From contig NC_044920.1 of assembly GCF_003576645.1 (NCBI RefSeq), positions 13,491,438 to 13,555,437 of the forward strand: a stretch of DNA of 64,000 bases, given 5' to 3'. The translations under genes were made by a program, and so were the position numbers. Within the stretch, counting starts at the first letter, position 1. Each line of letters starts with the position of its first letter. Below, piece by piece: positions 46,301 through 59,096 of the stretch. The notes under the pieces were generated by a model, which was given only the letters and a program-made list of their open reading frames with translations, did no database searches and had not been told where the DNA came from. This DNA is from Ipomoea triloba. Taxonomy: Eukaryota; Streptophyta; Magnoliopsida; Solanales; Convolvulaceae.

Positions 46301-46955
46301 CCTGTGGTGAAAACGAATTCCAGCTCAGAACAAGAAATTCAAGATTCAACAAGTTTCCAATCTCTGAAGGGAATGAGCCATTTGACACCACTCCAGCTAG
46401 CTGAAGTTCCTTTAGACCTTTCAGGCCTCCAATTCCAGCTGGAATGCTACCCATGAAGCCGTTAGAAGAGAGATTAAGAACCTTGAGCTGAGGCGAAAGC
46501 TTGCTAATATCATCAGGGATGATGCCACTGAAGTTGTTAAAAGAAAGGTCCAAGTTTTCAAGGCTGGAACAATTGTACAGAATTTTAGGAAATGGTCCAG
46601 GGATATTGTTGCCGTTGAGATCAAGAAGGGTCAGATTTTTCAGGTCGCAGATGAAGGATGGGATTGTACTTGTGTCATTATTGATAAGTAGCCCACCAAG
46701 CTGAATTCCGGTGACCACGCCGTTCCGGCAGGTAATTTCCGGCCATGTACAGTGGTCCGATGATGAAGTCCAGTGAGAGATATTTGGTGGGTTCGAAAAG
46801 TGCTTCTTTATATCAAGAAGAATTGATCTTTCAGAAATGATGCTACTAGTTTGGGACTGGGACTCTACATATACATATAAAGGGAAAGTGAAGATAAAGA
46901 CTGCGAGGACACAGAGGTTGATTTGGGTTGATGATGATAAGGTTTTCATGGGCAT
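43355..46955 (-). CDS. HSL3-like: HSL3-like LRR-XI receptor kinase, right copy
   Basis: Tandem paralogue of the gene at 2240-6089, 1020 aa in exons 46955-44324 and 43785-43355. The 538-base intron has the same splice sites and splits E878. Three extra residues lie before the first LRR. Signal peptide, LRRs, membrane helix (about 644-667) and kinase motifs are present: GSGGSG (G708), Lys729, HRD (829-831), DFG (849-851). HRDMKSSNVLLDS replaces HRDVKSSNILLDS; the catalytic residues are unchanged. Most of the protein is nearly identical to the left copy, but about residues 300-455 of the LRR domain differ strongly and partly match the LRR-only relic. It is probably a functional receptor with altered ectodomain specificity (inference). 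The intron lacks the MITE. Confidence 0.93.
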
Positions 46956-47728
46956 TCTGGCGCCGATTTTGAGGTTTTCTTTTTAGGAAGTATGGACTGT
47001 CGGTTCTCAAAATTGTGTTGATAAACCTCAAAACCTGTTATTTCTTTCCAGTGTGATGGCCATCTTCTTGCAAATAGCCCATTTAGTAGGGCTACATTAC
47101 ACTAGTGGTCTTCCATTGAAGTGGATAAATGGCTAATTATTGGTCTTCCACATTGGAGGTCCCTCCATTTTGAATGGCTTCGATATGATTATTTTGATAA
47201 TTGTGTTAGTGGCTCCACTTCTTATTTTTTTCCTCCTGCTGTCTGTTAAATTGGAGAGAGTTAAATAGAAATTGGACAAAGTGATGGCGATTCTTTGTAT
47301 CAATCTGCCAGTACTCAGCTGGACGAATACCTTTATGTCCTTTCAGCAAGTTGTTGCGTTTAAACAACGACATCAATTAGTTGACTAGAGTCAACGGTAG
47401 ACTTCGTAAACATAATACAGCGTGCGCAATGACTTGCAGTCAACCTGGAAATATAATAATATTTTCCAATATAATTTTTGCTGATTGTGTACACATCCTG
47501 ACATAGTCCCACATTCCACAGTGTGACATTGTAAGGCCTTCCACAATAGTTGTAATTTTAGTGTGATTTTTGAGGAGTTTTTGTAAGTGTGATTAAGAAA
47601 GAAAAAGTAAGGTGGAGGAAAAAAAGAAAATAAAATAATAAAACAAAATCTAAAACAGAAAAAAATATATATATATAAAATATACATAATCACAGGCCCA
47701 GCTTCTTCTTCTCTGGGCAGGGCCCACC
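46956..47728 (-). promoter_or_regulatory. Upstream region of the right HSL3-like gene
   Basis: Collinear with 6090-6864. The W-box pair is conserved (TTGACT 47381-47386, AGTCAA 47389-47394). Near 46990 it reads GAAGTATGGACTG where the left copy has GAAGTATATATGGACTG, so the TATATA stretch is shortened by four bases. A 3.0-kb solo LTR has inserted about 775 bases upstream of the ATG and separates the distal upstream region. Confidence 0.5.
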
Positions 47729-48477
47729 TGTAACACCCCAATTTTCACAACTTGGATTTATTACAAAATCCCTAATAATACAATACATTGCGGAAGCGTC
47801 TAACCAGCAGAAAACTGGGTGTTACCGCCACGCTTAGGTATCTCTCCTATACCCAAACGCTAAGGCTAAACTTACAACCTCAAATAACCATGTCAACATA
47901 CAAATATGTACGTATGGAAATAATTCTTCCAGGGTGTCTATTCTAGGATAGGGTAGTCCTCAACCTCGACTTCCATCCTATTCAGAGCTCATCGGGCTTC
48001 AGGAGCCCATACTAGACAACATCTGTAAACACATCGAAGTGTAGTTAGCGCGACGGCTAAGTAAGGAAATCCATTGTCACTCGAAAGTAAACAAAGGTTT
48101 CAAAACAACATAATACTCAGAAAATTGTAGCTTTTCCCATAAGTTGAAAATCTACCTGTAACCATATTATCAATAAAAGAAAGTATAGCAGAGTATACGA
48201 GTTAAATCATGTAAAGTTTTCTCAGTTAAATACAATGGCATAACTGCCGCTCAAAACATTTTCATGTCCTTTCAGACAAGTTTGCAAAACTTTCATTTCC
48301 GAGAATTTCCATCATTTACCTCAAAATAGAGAGTTTAACAACACACACTTTACTGTTCAGAACTCGCGACATTTTATTCTGCGATCTAGTTACGGAGTAA
48401 CTAGATTTTTCATTGTTAGTAAAATTACTTAGTTTCTCTCTGGATAAGTGTAGGGTGATCTTATAACGTTTTCAAGA

Positions 48478-48830
48478 ACCTCGGGCCGCGGCACTCATGC
48501 CTCCCGCAGGTTAAACATCTCAATAACTTCGGGGCCCCGACTCACAAGCCTCCCGCAAAGTCAAACATCTCAATAACTTTGGGGCCCCGGCTCACAAGCC
48601 TCCCGCAAAGTCAAACATTTCACTAACTTCCGGGCCCCGGCTCACAAGCCTCCCAAGAAGTCAAACATCTCGATAACTTTCGGGCCACGGCTCCCGCTGG
48701 CCTCTCGTAAAGTCAAACACTTCAATAACTTTGGGGCCACGGCTCCCACAGGCCTCCCACAAAGTCAAACATTTCACTAACTTCCGGGCCCCGGCTCACA
48801 AGCCTCCCAAGAAGTCAAACATTACAATAA
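48478..48830. repeat. Minisatellite of about 55-60 bp in solo LTR C
   Basis: Units contain GGGGCCCCGGCTCACAAGCC followed by CTCCCGCAAAGTCAAACATC and a short AT stretch; about six imperfect copies. A second short array with AACCTCGGGCCGTGGC units follows at 48893-49040. Neither appears in LTRs A or B. Confidence 0.85.
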
Positions 48831-49354
48831 TTTCATAACTCCCTCTCTTCTCAGTGAATAGACTTCGCTCTGCAGTATGAATTGATCATACAAACCTCGG
48901 GCCGTGGCATTTCCAGCCTTCCCGTAGGTCTCCTTATCCCAACCTCGGGCCATGGCACTCCAGCCCTCCCGTAGGTCCACCCTTATTCCAACCCCGGGCC
49001 GTGGCATTCAAGCATTCCCGTAGGTCCCCACCTTATTCCAAAAATTAAGGGTTGCAAACATGATTCTTTATTTTCCTTGAGTTTAATTAGTATATTCACA
49101 TGATGACTCAAAACAACCATACTTGTTCAAATGTGTTTCCAAAATACACATACTTGTTAATGATTTTTCACCATGAAAATCCAAGTGACAAGAGTCACAT
49201 TTATTTCTTAAAAACACAATTTTTCCCCAAGTTAATGAACATAATTTACAAAAATAATATTTGAGCTTTCAAAAATTGACTCGGTTGCCCGTAGGCCTTC
49301 CAAACACCATAACACTCGGGAGCAAAAACATCGGGGAAAAGTTCGGTCGAAAAC

Positions 49355-49600
49355 GAGTCCGCGTCGCGCGGAATCGCAGTTGTCCGCAGCAGCGGACGCA
49401 CGGCAGACACGTGCGTCCGAGCCGCGTCTGCTGGTTCGGCATTTGTCGCCGAAATCTGGACGCCACGGACGCGCAACGGACGCGCGTCCGTGGTTGCGTC
49501 CGGCCTTTCGGCCGTGACGCCGAAGCCTTCTTCCGCTATGGACGCGCGGTGGACGCGCGTCCACTGCCGCGTCCATCCGATTCTGCCCACTTCGGGCCGC
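49355..49600. repeat. GC-rich GGACGCGCGTCC palindromic stretch in solo LTR C
   Basis: Repeated GGACGCG / CGCGTCC and CGTCCG words in both orientations make a very GC-rich island in AT-rich DNA. Few stops occur, so several overlapping frames stay open. It resembles in style the CCAGTC palindromic array at 13214-13612. Confidence 0.8.
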
Positions 49601-51255
49601 AAGAACGGGGTTGTAACGTCCCGATTTTTCCACCATTTTCACAAGCATAAGCCTATATGGACATAAACACAACATCTACATGCATAAAGTAACTATGAAC
49701 ATGCATATAAAAATTACCAAAAATCCAAAGTGTAGTTTCTTGAGCTAACTTGTAGATCCATAAACTTAACACGTAATTTTTAAATAAAATCCTAGTCGCA
49801 TAATTTACTAGCATTTGATCACCTTCAAGTGACTAAACCAACTTAAGGGATTCCTTACCTCCCAAGAAGATTTTAAAACCGTAGAAAGTTGATGATCTCT
49901 TCCTCCAAACTTTTCACCGAAGATCCTAAAAATCACCATAATAACCACATTTTCATGAACCTTTAGTTTAAACTTAAGTTCTAGGAAGGATTTAACCGAA
50001 CAAAACCGAAGTTTTTACCTATAATAGAGCACTTGAGTTGGAGAGAAAGCTATGGAGTCCTTGATCACAATGTAGAAGAATGAGGTTTCCTTCCTCTTCT
50101 TTTCCTTATGATTTTCGAAAATAGGAGGGGAGAGAGAGATGATGATGGGAGGTTGGCTTGTAGATTAAGAAACAAGTATACCATCCCATACCTCTTATGA
50201 CATTGCATTAATTAAATTACCATGTGGTGAAATAGGGTGACACTTGTCAACTCCCCATGGTAGATCTTGAAGAGTAGGGATTATTTTGCTAGTTTGGGAT
50301 TAAATCAGATAAAAGTTCGGAGGATCATAACTTAATTCGAGAAAATTCTAACACCAAAATTATCCTAAAAATAATCCCGTTATTAGCCACTAAAATCGGA
50401 AATTTTTCGGCATCTCGCGAAATATAGGTACGAAGGTTCGTAATAAATTTCACTCTTACAGTTCGTCTAATTTCCACTGAACTGAGTAGGAAGTTCACGC
50501 TTAATCGTATCATGCTTAATAATCCATTTCCTAGGGAAATTCGAACTGTATATACGTCTTTAAAAATTTTTCGGTTCGTGACCGGTACGTAGATCGCAGC
50601 TTTTTAATAATTATCCTCACTTGTAAAAATCCTTCTGAAGTACCGAGGGATCATCTCGTAAATATTATAGCCCTAAAAAAATATTGTTCGAACCCTAAAC
50701 TTATCGGAATATACGGGGGGTTACACCACCATTTTCTGACAAAATCTCATACTTGCAGGAAAAAAAATGGCTAAAAACTCATTCTCCCATTTGTGTAAAA
50801 AGTAATGTGTCAATTTTTTTCTATTAAAATTTGTGCCAAAATAGACTATTGGGGTGGGCCTAATAGGGATGTCAGGAATGAGTTTTAAAAATGAAACCTA
50901 CGGTCACTACTGGAAATATTCGATTTTCGGATCACATTTCTGACCATTTACAAAAATGGTCAGAAAAAAGTGACATTTTTATCCATTTTTCATTGAAAAG
51001 TTACACTAAATGTCTAGATGGAAAGAGGTCGAAATTTTTGACTACCTTTTCTTTAGAGGTCGGTATTTCCAACCACTCTTGAGGGTGGTCGGAGCCGGTT
51101 ATATATTTAAATTGATTTTCGTTTTCTACCACCTAGGTGGTTGGAATTTTTTTAAGGGTTAGACAGTATCATTCCTCATTTCATTTCCACAGCTCAGCTC
51201 ATCTTCTCACTCTTCCTCTTGCTTCCATGTCTCTCATAGAGCTTTAAGACTTTAA

Positions 51256-51554
51256 GGGGTGTTTGGTCCACGGATCTTGGATTACCTCAGGTAATAGAAT
51301 TACTTCTAGGAAGGTAATCCGAGATTTTGGGAATGTAAAATTATCTTATGTGTTTGGTTTGAATTGTTGAATATATATTATCTTGTTTAGTTTAGGGTTT
51401 TATTTTAGGTTATATGAATCAATTTACTATAATCTCCTCAATACACACACACACACATATTTATTTATTTATATGTATGAATGTATATCAATGCTTAAAT
51501 ATTAAAAAAATAAATATATAAATCTACACATGTATATTTGATTATATAAACATA

Positions 51555-51604
<50 letters not shown>

Positions 51605-51825
51605 AGGATTAGTTAACAAGGACAAAGTTGGAATAATTCAAGATAACTTAAGACTACCTAAGAAAATGAGTGTAATCACATTACCATGAAACATTACCGC
51701 CACATCAGCTTTGAGGTGATATAACATTACCAGGTAATCTCATAATTTGAACCAAACAAGGTAATATAACATTACCGAACTTAGATTACCTAGGTAATCT
51801 CAAATGACCTGAACCAAATGCCCCC
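51256..51825. mobile_element. Tourist-like MITE, second family, right copy
   Basis: Duplicate of 7397-7970, with TAA at 51253-51255 and 51826-51828 and a TTA microsatellite near 51560-51602. Confidence 0.85.
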
Positions 51826-51829
51826 TAAC

Positions 51830-54360
51830 TGTGATACCCCGGATTTAATTCATGCCTTGAACCCTGGTAATTATTTCTACCGTGTGGTTAATTTTATTTA
51901 ATTGGGCCCGATTCCTTTAAATAGGAATATATTTCATATTCTAATTGGTGAATTAATAAGAAAGCCCAATTCCTTGATTTAATTTTGTAAGAGATTTTCC
52001 ATTTAGGTCTTCTTCATCCCTTATAGTTGATTAAATATTTAAATGGCCCAAACTTTGAATGACCATGTCTTATATTAATTGAATTAATATTATTTAATTG
52101 GAGAGCCCATCCCTTATGGATGAGTCCATGTTCTATTTAAACACCCTAATATGATATACACTATGTATGTAATGATTTTCAAGGTTCAAAAAAAAGCTTC
52201 ATAATAATGATTTCCTAGCCTCTTTCCTTCTCTTGCAAAAGACTTTCACCATCTCTTTCATTTCTAAAATCCTACACCTTCACCATTCTTCATCCTAGCA
52301 AGGTTTCAAGCAAGATTGCTCTTTTAGGATTTATTGTGCTTGGGTAAGTACTAATCTCTAGTTAGATTGCATTTCATCTTATAATTTCCTAGTCTTTCTA
52401 TAAGTTCTTATTATTCTTCTTCGGGGTTTCTTGGGGTAAGATGACCAAGGAGGTGATGGTGATTTGAGGGATTGAGCTTGGGAGTGGTGGATGCTTTTGG
52501 ATTGTTAAAGCTTCAAGAGGTAATCTTCCATGTTACACTAAAACCTACTTTCACTCTTGAATATATGAATATTATTTGGTGTCGTGGAATCCCATGGAAT
52601 TTCTTGGGTATTAACCTTTGATATGTTGGATTGTTGAACCTATATTGTGGATCTATGGACTTGTGTTCATTATCCTTTCATCTTAATGAGTATGGGTATT
52701 TATTGTTATGGATTCCATGTATTATTGACCTCTGAGTGTGTAATCTGATCATATTCTGTGTTCTGGAAATGAACTATCGTGTATTCTATTCCAAGTTTGG
52801 GATCTGTGTATTGGGATTGCACTTGCGGTGCGTTTGGGCGGTATAATGTGTCTCGCTTGGGAATCCGCATGTGTCTGACGGTATGGGGTTGGCGGAGGGT
52901 GTCGTTCCGCCGTGGTGATCCGCATCTTCATGCGGAAGAGTGCGGCGAATCCGTGTGTTCTGCTTGATTTATCCATGAGTTGGAGTGGTTGAGTATGGCG
53001 GTCCAGTGTGTTCCGTCGATGTGTTCCTTCAGTACATTTCCTGGTTTCGTTCCAGTGAGTGTTTTTGTGGTCTATTGACTTTGTTGTTTCACCTTTGATT
53101 CTGGAATCTGTTCAGAATATATTATTGAGTACTCTACCTTGATTATTGAGTATTTATTCGTGATCATTTGTCATTTATCTTGGATTATTGAGCTAGTATT
53201 GTGTTTAATTTCTTGGCTATTGTTATGAGCATGTGCTGTGTTCATGTTCTGAATCTGTGCACTGTGAGTATGGGTTATTCCTTTGGAATTGACTATGAGT
53301 TTGATGTATTGAGACCTTGAGTCCTTCTGAATGATCCTTTAGCTTCTTGAGTCCTGTGTACCCTTTGGGGAATGGTTATTGAGCTAAGGCTTTACAAATG
53401 GTTGTTGTTATGAGAGGTGTTGGTTGGGCTAGGTTTGCCTCTGTGTTGGTTGGGTTAGGTTTGCCTTTGTGAATGGGCACTATGCCTCTGTGATTAGACA
53501 TATTGTGTCTCTGTGGTAATGGGCTTTATGCCTCTATGATTGGACATTGTTTCCTCTGTAGTGTGGTATTGGTAATATGGTTTGGTAGTAATGGGTTTTT
53601 ACGCCTCTGTGCTTGGGCATCATTTGCGTCTGTGGTGTGATATTGGTAATGGGTTGGTGGTTGTGGTTTGAGTTGTATCTTATGTACCTTGGTTCGTAGT
53701 CACTCTACGGGAGTGATGGGAGATTGTGCTTAGTTGGTTTCACTTGTGGTTATTCTGTTGAACTTATGCTTTGATTGAGTCATATTGTAGAACTATTGTA
53801 TTATGGATTCGTTCCTTGATATTGGATTCACTTGGAAGTGTCTTGGTTTGTGATTCATTCAACTTGTTGTTGTTGAGTCATCTGATTTTGAATAAAGAAC
53901 AGTCTCGTTGGCGTGTATATTCTATACGCGTGTGTAAACCTATTTACAACCTATACTATACTATGTATTTCTCACGAGTGTGAGTGGTTGATTACTTAGC
54001 ATTCCTTTGCTAATGTTTTATTAACTATTTTCTAGGTATGGAGTAGATTTGAGCCATGAGAGCGCTAGCATTATATCTACCCCGCCTTATGAGTAGCTTA
54101 GCACTTTATCGGTTGTTAGACATTTTCAGGCCTGCACGCCTTAGACTCTGATTTTGTATTGACTTATGCAGTTATGCTTACTTTGATGGATTAGATTGTG
54201 GATATTTGCCTTAGCATCTAGGGATTGATTTACCTAGATGTGGTGTGACACCCTATGAGTTCTAGTATTGCTTTCGCTTTATTCTGTCTTGGTTTTGAGA
54301 TTTGCTAGCTTTTATATTAAGTAATTGCCTATCTCAGCGTGAAAATTTAGGGGTGTTACA
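51830..54360 (+). mobile_element. Solo LTR D (2531 bp)
   Basis: Begins TGTGATACCCC, ends GGGGTGTTACA, with the 5-bp duplication CTAAC (51825-51829 and 54361-54365). A TATA-like CTATTTAAACACC near 52132 would start rightward transcription. About 53400-53660 holds imperfect units with GCCTCTGTGATTGGGCAT. The termini are related to LTRs A-C but the interior is more diverged. A 63-bp piece of the same insertion survives at 7975-8037. Confidence 0.82.
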
Positions 54361-54365
54361 CTAAC

Positions 54366-54812
54366 AATTACCATTCACACTTCTGCAACGCACTTATAGA
54401 GTAAAATAGCATATTCAAAGTATAAGGGAGGTAAAGAGGGAAGAAATTAGGGTTTAGGGGAGAGAGAAGAGAGAAGAGAAAAGGAATGATCATAAATCTC
54501 AGCATAATCCAGCCACAATCCAAAACTGGATTTAAATACAAGCCAAGAGCTAAGCTAGAATACTGTAAAATACTGCAAAAATACAACTGACTGCTAAGTG
54601 CTAATAGACTCAAAAATGGAGAAGGCTGATGAAACGACGTCGTCCGAAGGGTATTCAACTGCCACCAACGAACATCTTCAAACGACGGCGTTTTGGGCCA
54701 GCTCCCAACTACTAATAACAGAAGGTGTTAACGACATCGTTCCGTACTACTCCCTTATTTATTGGACTCTTCCTTCTTTCAGTTCTCGATTCCATGTCCC
54801 AGGTTCATTACA
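54366..54812 (-). mobile_element. LTR-like sequence of a chromovirus-type gypsy element
   Basis: On the minus strand a purine-rich tract (GAGGGGGGAGA) is followed by TGTAATGAACC at 54812, the layout of a polypurine tract and 3' LTR start. The LTR would run left to about 54366, where solo LTR D inserted. Its far end is not defined. Confidence 0.5.
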
Positions 54813-54841
54813 TCTCCCCCCTCATCACGTGATCCTTGTCC

Positions 54842-54960
54842 CTAAGGATCAAAAGATGGGTATTGATTCTTGATGTGGTAAAAATCTTCCCACGTAGCTT
54901 CCTCCTCCGGCAAGTTGGCCCACTGAACAAGAATCTGAGTCACTACCAATCGTTTACCCA
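54842..54960 (-). pseudogene. C-terminal chromodomain relic of a Ty3/gypsy polyprotein
   Basis: The minus strand encodes VQWANLPEEEATWEDF, typical of the chromodomain at the end of chromovirus integrases, followed by a stop at 54842-54844. Only about 39 codons remain. The upstream part is replaced by another LTR that starts at 54963. Confidence 0.75.
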
Positions 54961-54962
54961 GT

Positions 54963-57900
54963 TGATAGGTGCCAAAGATACATACCTAGTTTAAGGGTCT
55001 AGTTTGGGGTGAAATTATGATTGATTTGGTATCCTTTTGTGAGTAAATGATGGTGTTTCTATGCTCTAATGTGTTAACCATTGCAAAGCTTTACTCTTGG
55101 CACACTTTGGATGGTTTTATAGGTTCTTGAGGCTCAAAGGGAAAGCATGTAAACTTGGCAAGTGAAGCAAACAAAGGAGAAGAGGCTGGAAGAAGTCCAC
55201 ACACACTTCCACGCGGTACTAAATTGCGGTATTACCATGTTAGCTTTATTAGCACCATCTAAATTGCGGTACTCGTTAATCGGATATGGCATCTGATTTT
55301 TTGTTGTTTTAGCAGTGGTGGTGTGGTGTGTGTAAACGAAGAAGTGACTCCCCGAGTGTCGTGTTCTCGAAGGATGGCAAATTGGAGAGCTTAAACAACC
55401 TACGATTGACTTCAAGGACAATTTAAGAGCAAAGAAATAGCAAGCATTTGGCAAAGGCAAAAGTTCAACACAACTCAAGAATACAAGTAGACGGACCATA
55501 TTGGTTTCCCCTCCACTCTTACACTCAACGGACTAAGGTAGGGGTCGAATCGGCATTTGAATTGCCTAAGGAAACTATATGCCCTACACCGAGCGGTGTC
55601 ACACTCGGACTCCCAAGTCCTCATTCGGTTGGGGCATTATATCGAACACCTTGTCTATGAGCTTCCTCCAGACCTCATCCTTCCAGATCGAGGGCGGGAG
55701 ATGTGAGCACCTAGACTCTCACACACTTGCGATATCTCGCCAAGTGTGTGACCCTAACTCTTGATACAATTGGGGCCTTGAACTCATCAAGATCAAACAC
55801 AACCATAGTCATAACAAAGGTAATGCAAAGCTCAATTCAATCTCCAATTAAGCAATTGAATTCTAAAGTGCAAGAGTTTTAGGTTTACCAATCCAATCCT
55901 AGACTAACTAGCCACTAGGATGCATGATCAAAGCTAACATAGCTTCAAATTCAATTCAAAAGGTAAACATTGCAAGAAGAACAAATTCAAAATCAAACTT
56001 CAATGGGGAAATTGAGATTACAAAATAGGAAATAGAAAATGTTACAAATTGATGATTACAATCTAATCTAAGCTTGATTCCTTCAAGATCTTCTCAATCC
56101 TTGTCTTCTTCTCCTTTCTCTTTCTAAAAACCTAACCTAGAGCTCTTTAATATGGAAAAACTAAAATAAAAGTCATCCCCTAATTTGCTGAAATGCACCC
56201 CCCGCTCCTTTTATAGTTTCTGCGTTACCCTTTAAGTGACTTGTCCACGCCTGAGTCCACGCGTGGACATAGGCGTGGATCTATTCTGGAAATTTCCCAT
56301 GTCTGTTCCACGCGTGAGACAGACGTGGAAAAGTAATTTTCCTTTATCTTTTTGCTTCTTTATTTGTGCGGGGTGGTTTTGAACGTGCCACGGTCGGTCC
56401 CTCTTCTAGTGAATCCCTCGTCTTGTTCTAGTGACCACTTCGTGATCCCGAACCTATCCAATTCCTTTCAAAACACTCTAATGATAGCATTCTCGCAAGT
56501 GTTAGCACATCAAATCATACATGTAACACCCCTATTTCCATATCCAAAATTCCTACAATATCTATATTAAAATCATTAATAATATTGCGGAAGCTCAAAC
56601 ATCTAACCAAAAGAAAATGGGTGTTACCGCTACGCTCAGGTATTTCTCTTATACCTAAACGCTAAGGCTAAAAACAACCAAATTAAAATAACTCAAGGTA
56701 CGTACTAGTACAAAGACAATTAACAAACCAACTATCTAACTAATCTAATTAAATGATAAATTCTCTAGGTGATTCACTCTCATAATCCACGCTCATGCAG
56801 ATACACCTGAAAAATAATCAAGGAGTATCCAAAGTTAGCGCAAAGCTAAGTAAGATTTAATTCACATCCTAAAATAACTATTTACACATAGCACACAAGA
56901 GCAGAAACTTGTAGATAATAATATGTACAAATGTGTATATTAAAATTATTGGAACATATAGATGCAAATAAGAAATACTCACAATATTCTATGTACTCAC
57001 AGTTCTCCAAAAATACTCAAGACTTCCAAAACCCATAATTTCTCAGAAATACTCATAATTCATAATTTCCAAATCAGTATTTCCGATGATAGAAATTTTA
57101 CGAACATTTCAAATGTAATATATCATTCAAAATTATTGTTAATATATACATGTACATATACATGGAGGAACACCAATCTCAATATAATAGGCAGGGTCTT
57201 GTTTCATCAAGCCCTAGTGAACAATAATCTCTCTATTGAACACTACAAAAAATCCCATTCAATCTCAAATAATGGGCAGGGTCTTAATAAATAAGCCTTA
57301 GTGAACAGTAATCACTCTACTAAACACTACGCATAAATCTCATTTAATCTCAAATAATGGGCATGGTCTTAATTAATAAGCCCTAGTGAACAGTAATCAC
57401 TCTACTGAACACTACACAAAGATCCCATTTAAGTGGAATCGAACTAATAACTTAAGTGTGCACAACCCAATGGGTTTCCAAGTCCAATGGGTAGTAACTA
57501 GTCCTAGTAGTCATGATACATTTCTAATGACTACTACCCAACAGGGTAAATACCCTAGTGGTAGACTCCGCTAACCACTCCTCAAAATAACAAGACAGGA
57601 TACGTTTCTACTGCTCACTCCACAACAAACTGGGTTTTAACCCAAGTATCCAGAATTTCACCACAGGATACTACACAAACCTTAAAATTCATTAAGGGCA
57701 TCACAACCCAACAAAACATTTTATCCTTCATCTTTATAAAAATATTAATAAGAATATTTCTCATATCACACTCCAAAATAGTAGATTTTCAAAATCCAAT
57801 CATAAGCATAGTAGACAACTAAAACACAAACCGCTAATAAAATTCTTTTGAACTTTATATACAAATATATGTGTTTTCCCAACATCTCTATATGCCTCCC

Positions 57901-59096
57901 ATAAAAAACATTTGTAACTAAACTACATGCATATAATCTCAAGTAAATAACTTCTCAATGGCTCAAATATTCAACAAAACACAAGAAATTGAAACTGACA
58001 GAAATTTCAGAAATTATAACCTGGATTGTAGAATTTTATGAGGAAAATCGGGAACATCTTTTAACACAAAATTTTCCAGATAATAAGTACAACAAGTCTA
58101 GATTATACACAAATGATTTCAGGCCAATCCAATGTATAGAAGTATTTTTTCTGAAATGTTTCCCAACACTGCGCTGCACAGAAATTTAACTGACAGCACA
58201 TTGCCACAACTTTACGAAATTTTTCTGGAAATAATGAAACATATCTCTAACAAAATAATTTTATATACATCAAATATCATAAATCTAAGTTCTCTAAAAA
58301 CATTTTAGGCCAATCGGAGTTCAAAAAGTATTTTTCACGAATTTTGTTTTCAAACTGCGCCAGTCAGAAAATTTTCTCAAACAATGGATACAATGAATTT
58401 AATCCTTCCTTCTAAATACCATAAAATCACCATAATCTATATACCACACAAAATATATTTATACACAATTCAACTTAAACACATAAGAAGAAGTAAACAT
58501 ACTTTTATTAACAAAAGTAGTAATTTGGTGATACTTACTCTAAAGCCAAAACTCCACTTCAGCCACTAGAAATATCCTGATGATCTTTGTCTGCTAGTTT
58601 GAGACTAATTGATGATGAATATGGAGAAGACTAGGGGTTTATTTGTTTGGGAGAGAGAGGGAATGACAACATAAAGAGGGGAAAGAAATATATGGAATTA
58701 GGGTTATCTTAGGGAGGGTATATATATGTAGAGGGAAAATATAATTAGGATTAGGAATTTAATTATAAATATATGATGGGGCATCCACATACGTACATAC
58801 TACATATGATATATATTAGGATTACTCATATTAGGAAAATATTAGACTCAATATAATATTCATAAGATAATATGAATTAGGAAACTATAATACCTTTAAA
58901 ATAATATTAATAAAATACCCTCAAAATAACTTTGGGTCACATAATATATAATAATAAATTCATATAATTATGAACCATATAGTAAAATAATCGGGTATTA
59001 CAATAAATACCACAAATTGTTTCACAACAAGGCATTAATCAACACTAAACAACCCCCGAATTTACCCTAAACCATAGGTACGCTTAGCACCTATCA
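54963..59096 (-). mobile_element. 3' LTR of another gypsy-type element, split by solo LTR E
   Basis: The ends are TGATAGGTGC (54963) and, at 59096, its complement GCACCTATCA. On the minus strand a GTGTGGAAACTT tract, a possible polypurine tract, lies just upstream (59097-59110), preceded by CTCGAGGACGAGCAA, as next to 3' LTRs of some plant gypsy elements. Removing solo LTR E (56522-59002) leaves about 1.65 kb. No coding domain survives beyond 59180. Confidence 0.6.
56522..59002 (-). mobile_element. Solo LTR E (2481 bp)
   Basis: Begins TGTAACACCCC and ends CGGGTATTACA. Flanks are ATACA (56517-56521) and ATAAA (59003-59007), a target duplication with one mismatch. It shares with LTR B the GCGGAAGC...GGTGTTACCGC and CCTAAACGCTAAGGCTAA-like blocks near its left end. 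About 57180-57430 has three units of about 90 bp built on GGGCAGGGTCTTAATAAATA and GTGAACAGTAATC. Confidence 0.78.

Larger units (their letters stand above)
47729..50725 (-). mobile_element. Solo LTR C (2997 bp), upstream of the right receptor gene
   Basis: Plus-strand ends are TGTAACACCCC and GGGGGGTTACA. The 5-bp duplication CCACC lies at 47724-47728 and 50726-50730, and the left segment keeps the empty site (6860-6864). Termini and inner blocks match LTRs A and B, including the GGTAAG block (49838-49859, minus strand). It carries private arrays at 48478-48830, 48893-49040 and about 49355-49600. Confidence 0.9.
41103..51889. repeat. Segmental duplication, right copy
   Basis: Matches 264-8036 in the same orientation. 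It is longer because of a 155-bp SINE-like insertion (42224-42378) and solo LTR C (47729-50725), and it lacks the intron MITE. The solo LTR truncated at the end of the left copy is complete here. Confidence 0.9.

Noticed and set aside
49232..49675. Overlapping open frames on both strands
   Set aside because: They are a by-product of the GC-rich CGCGTCC palindromic stretch in LTR C.
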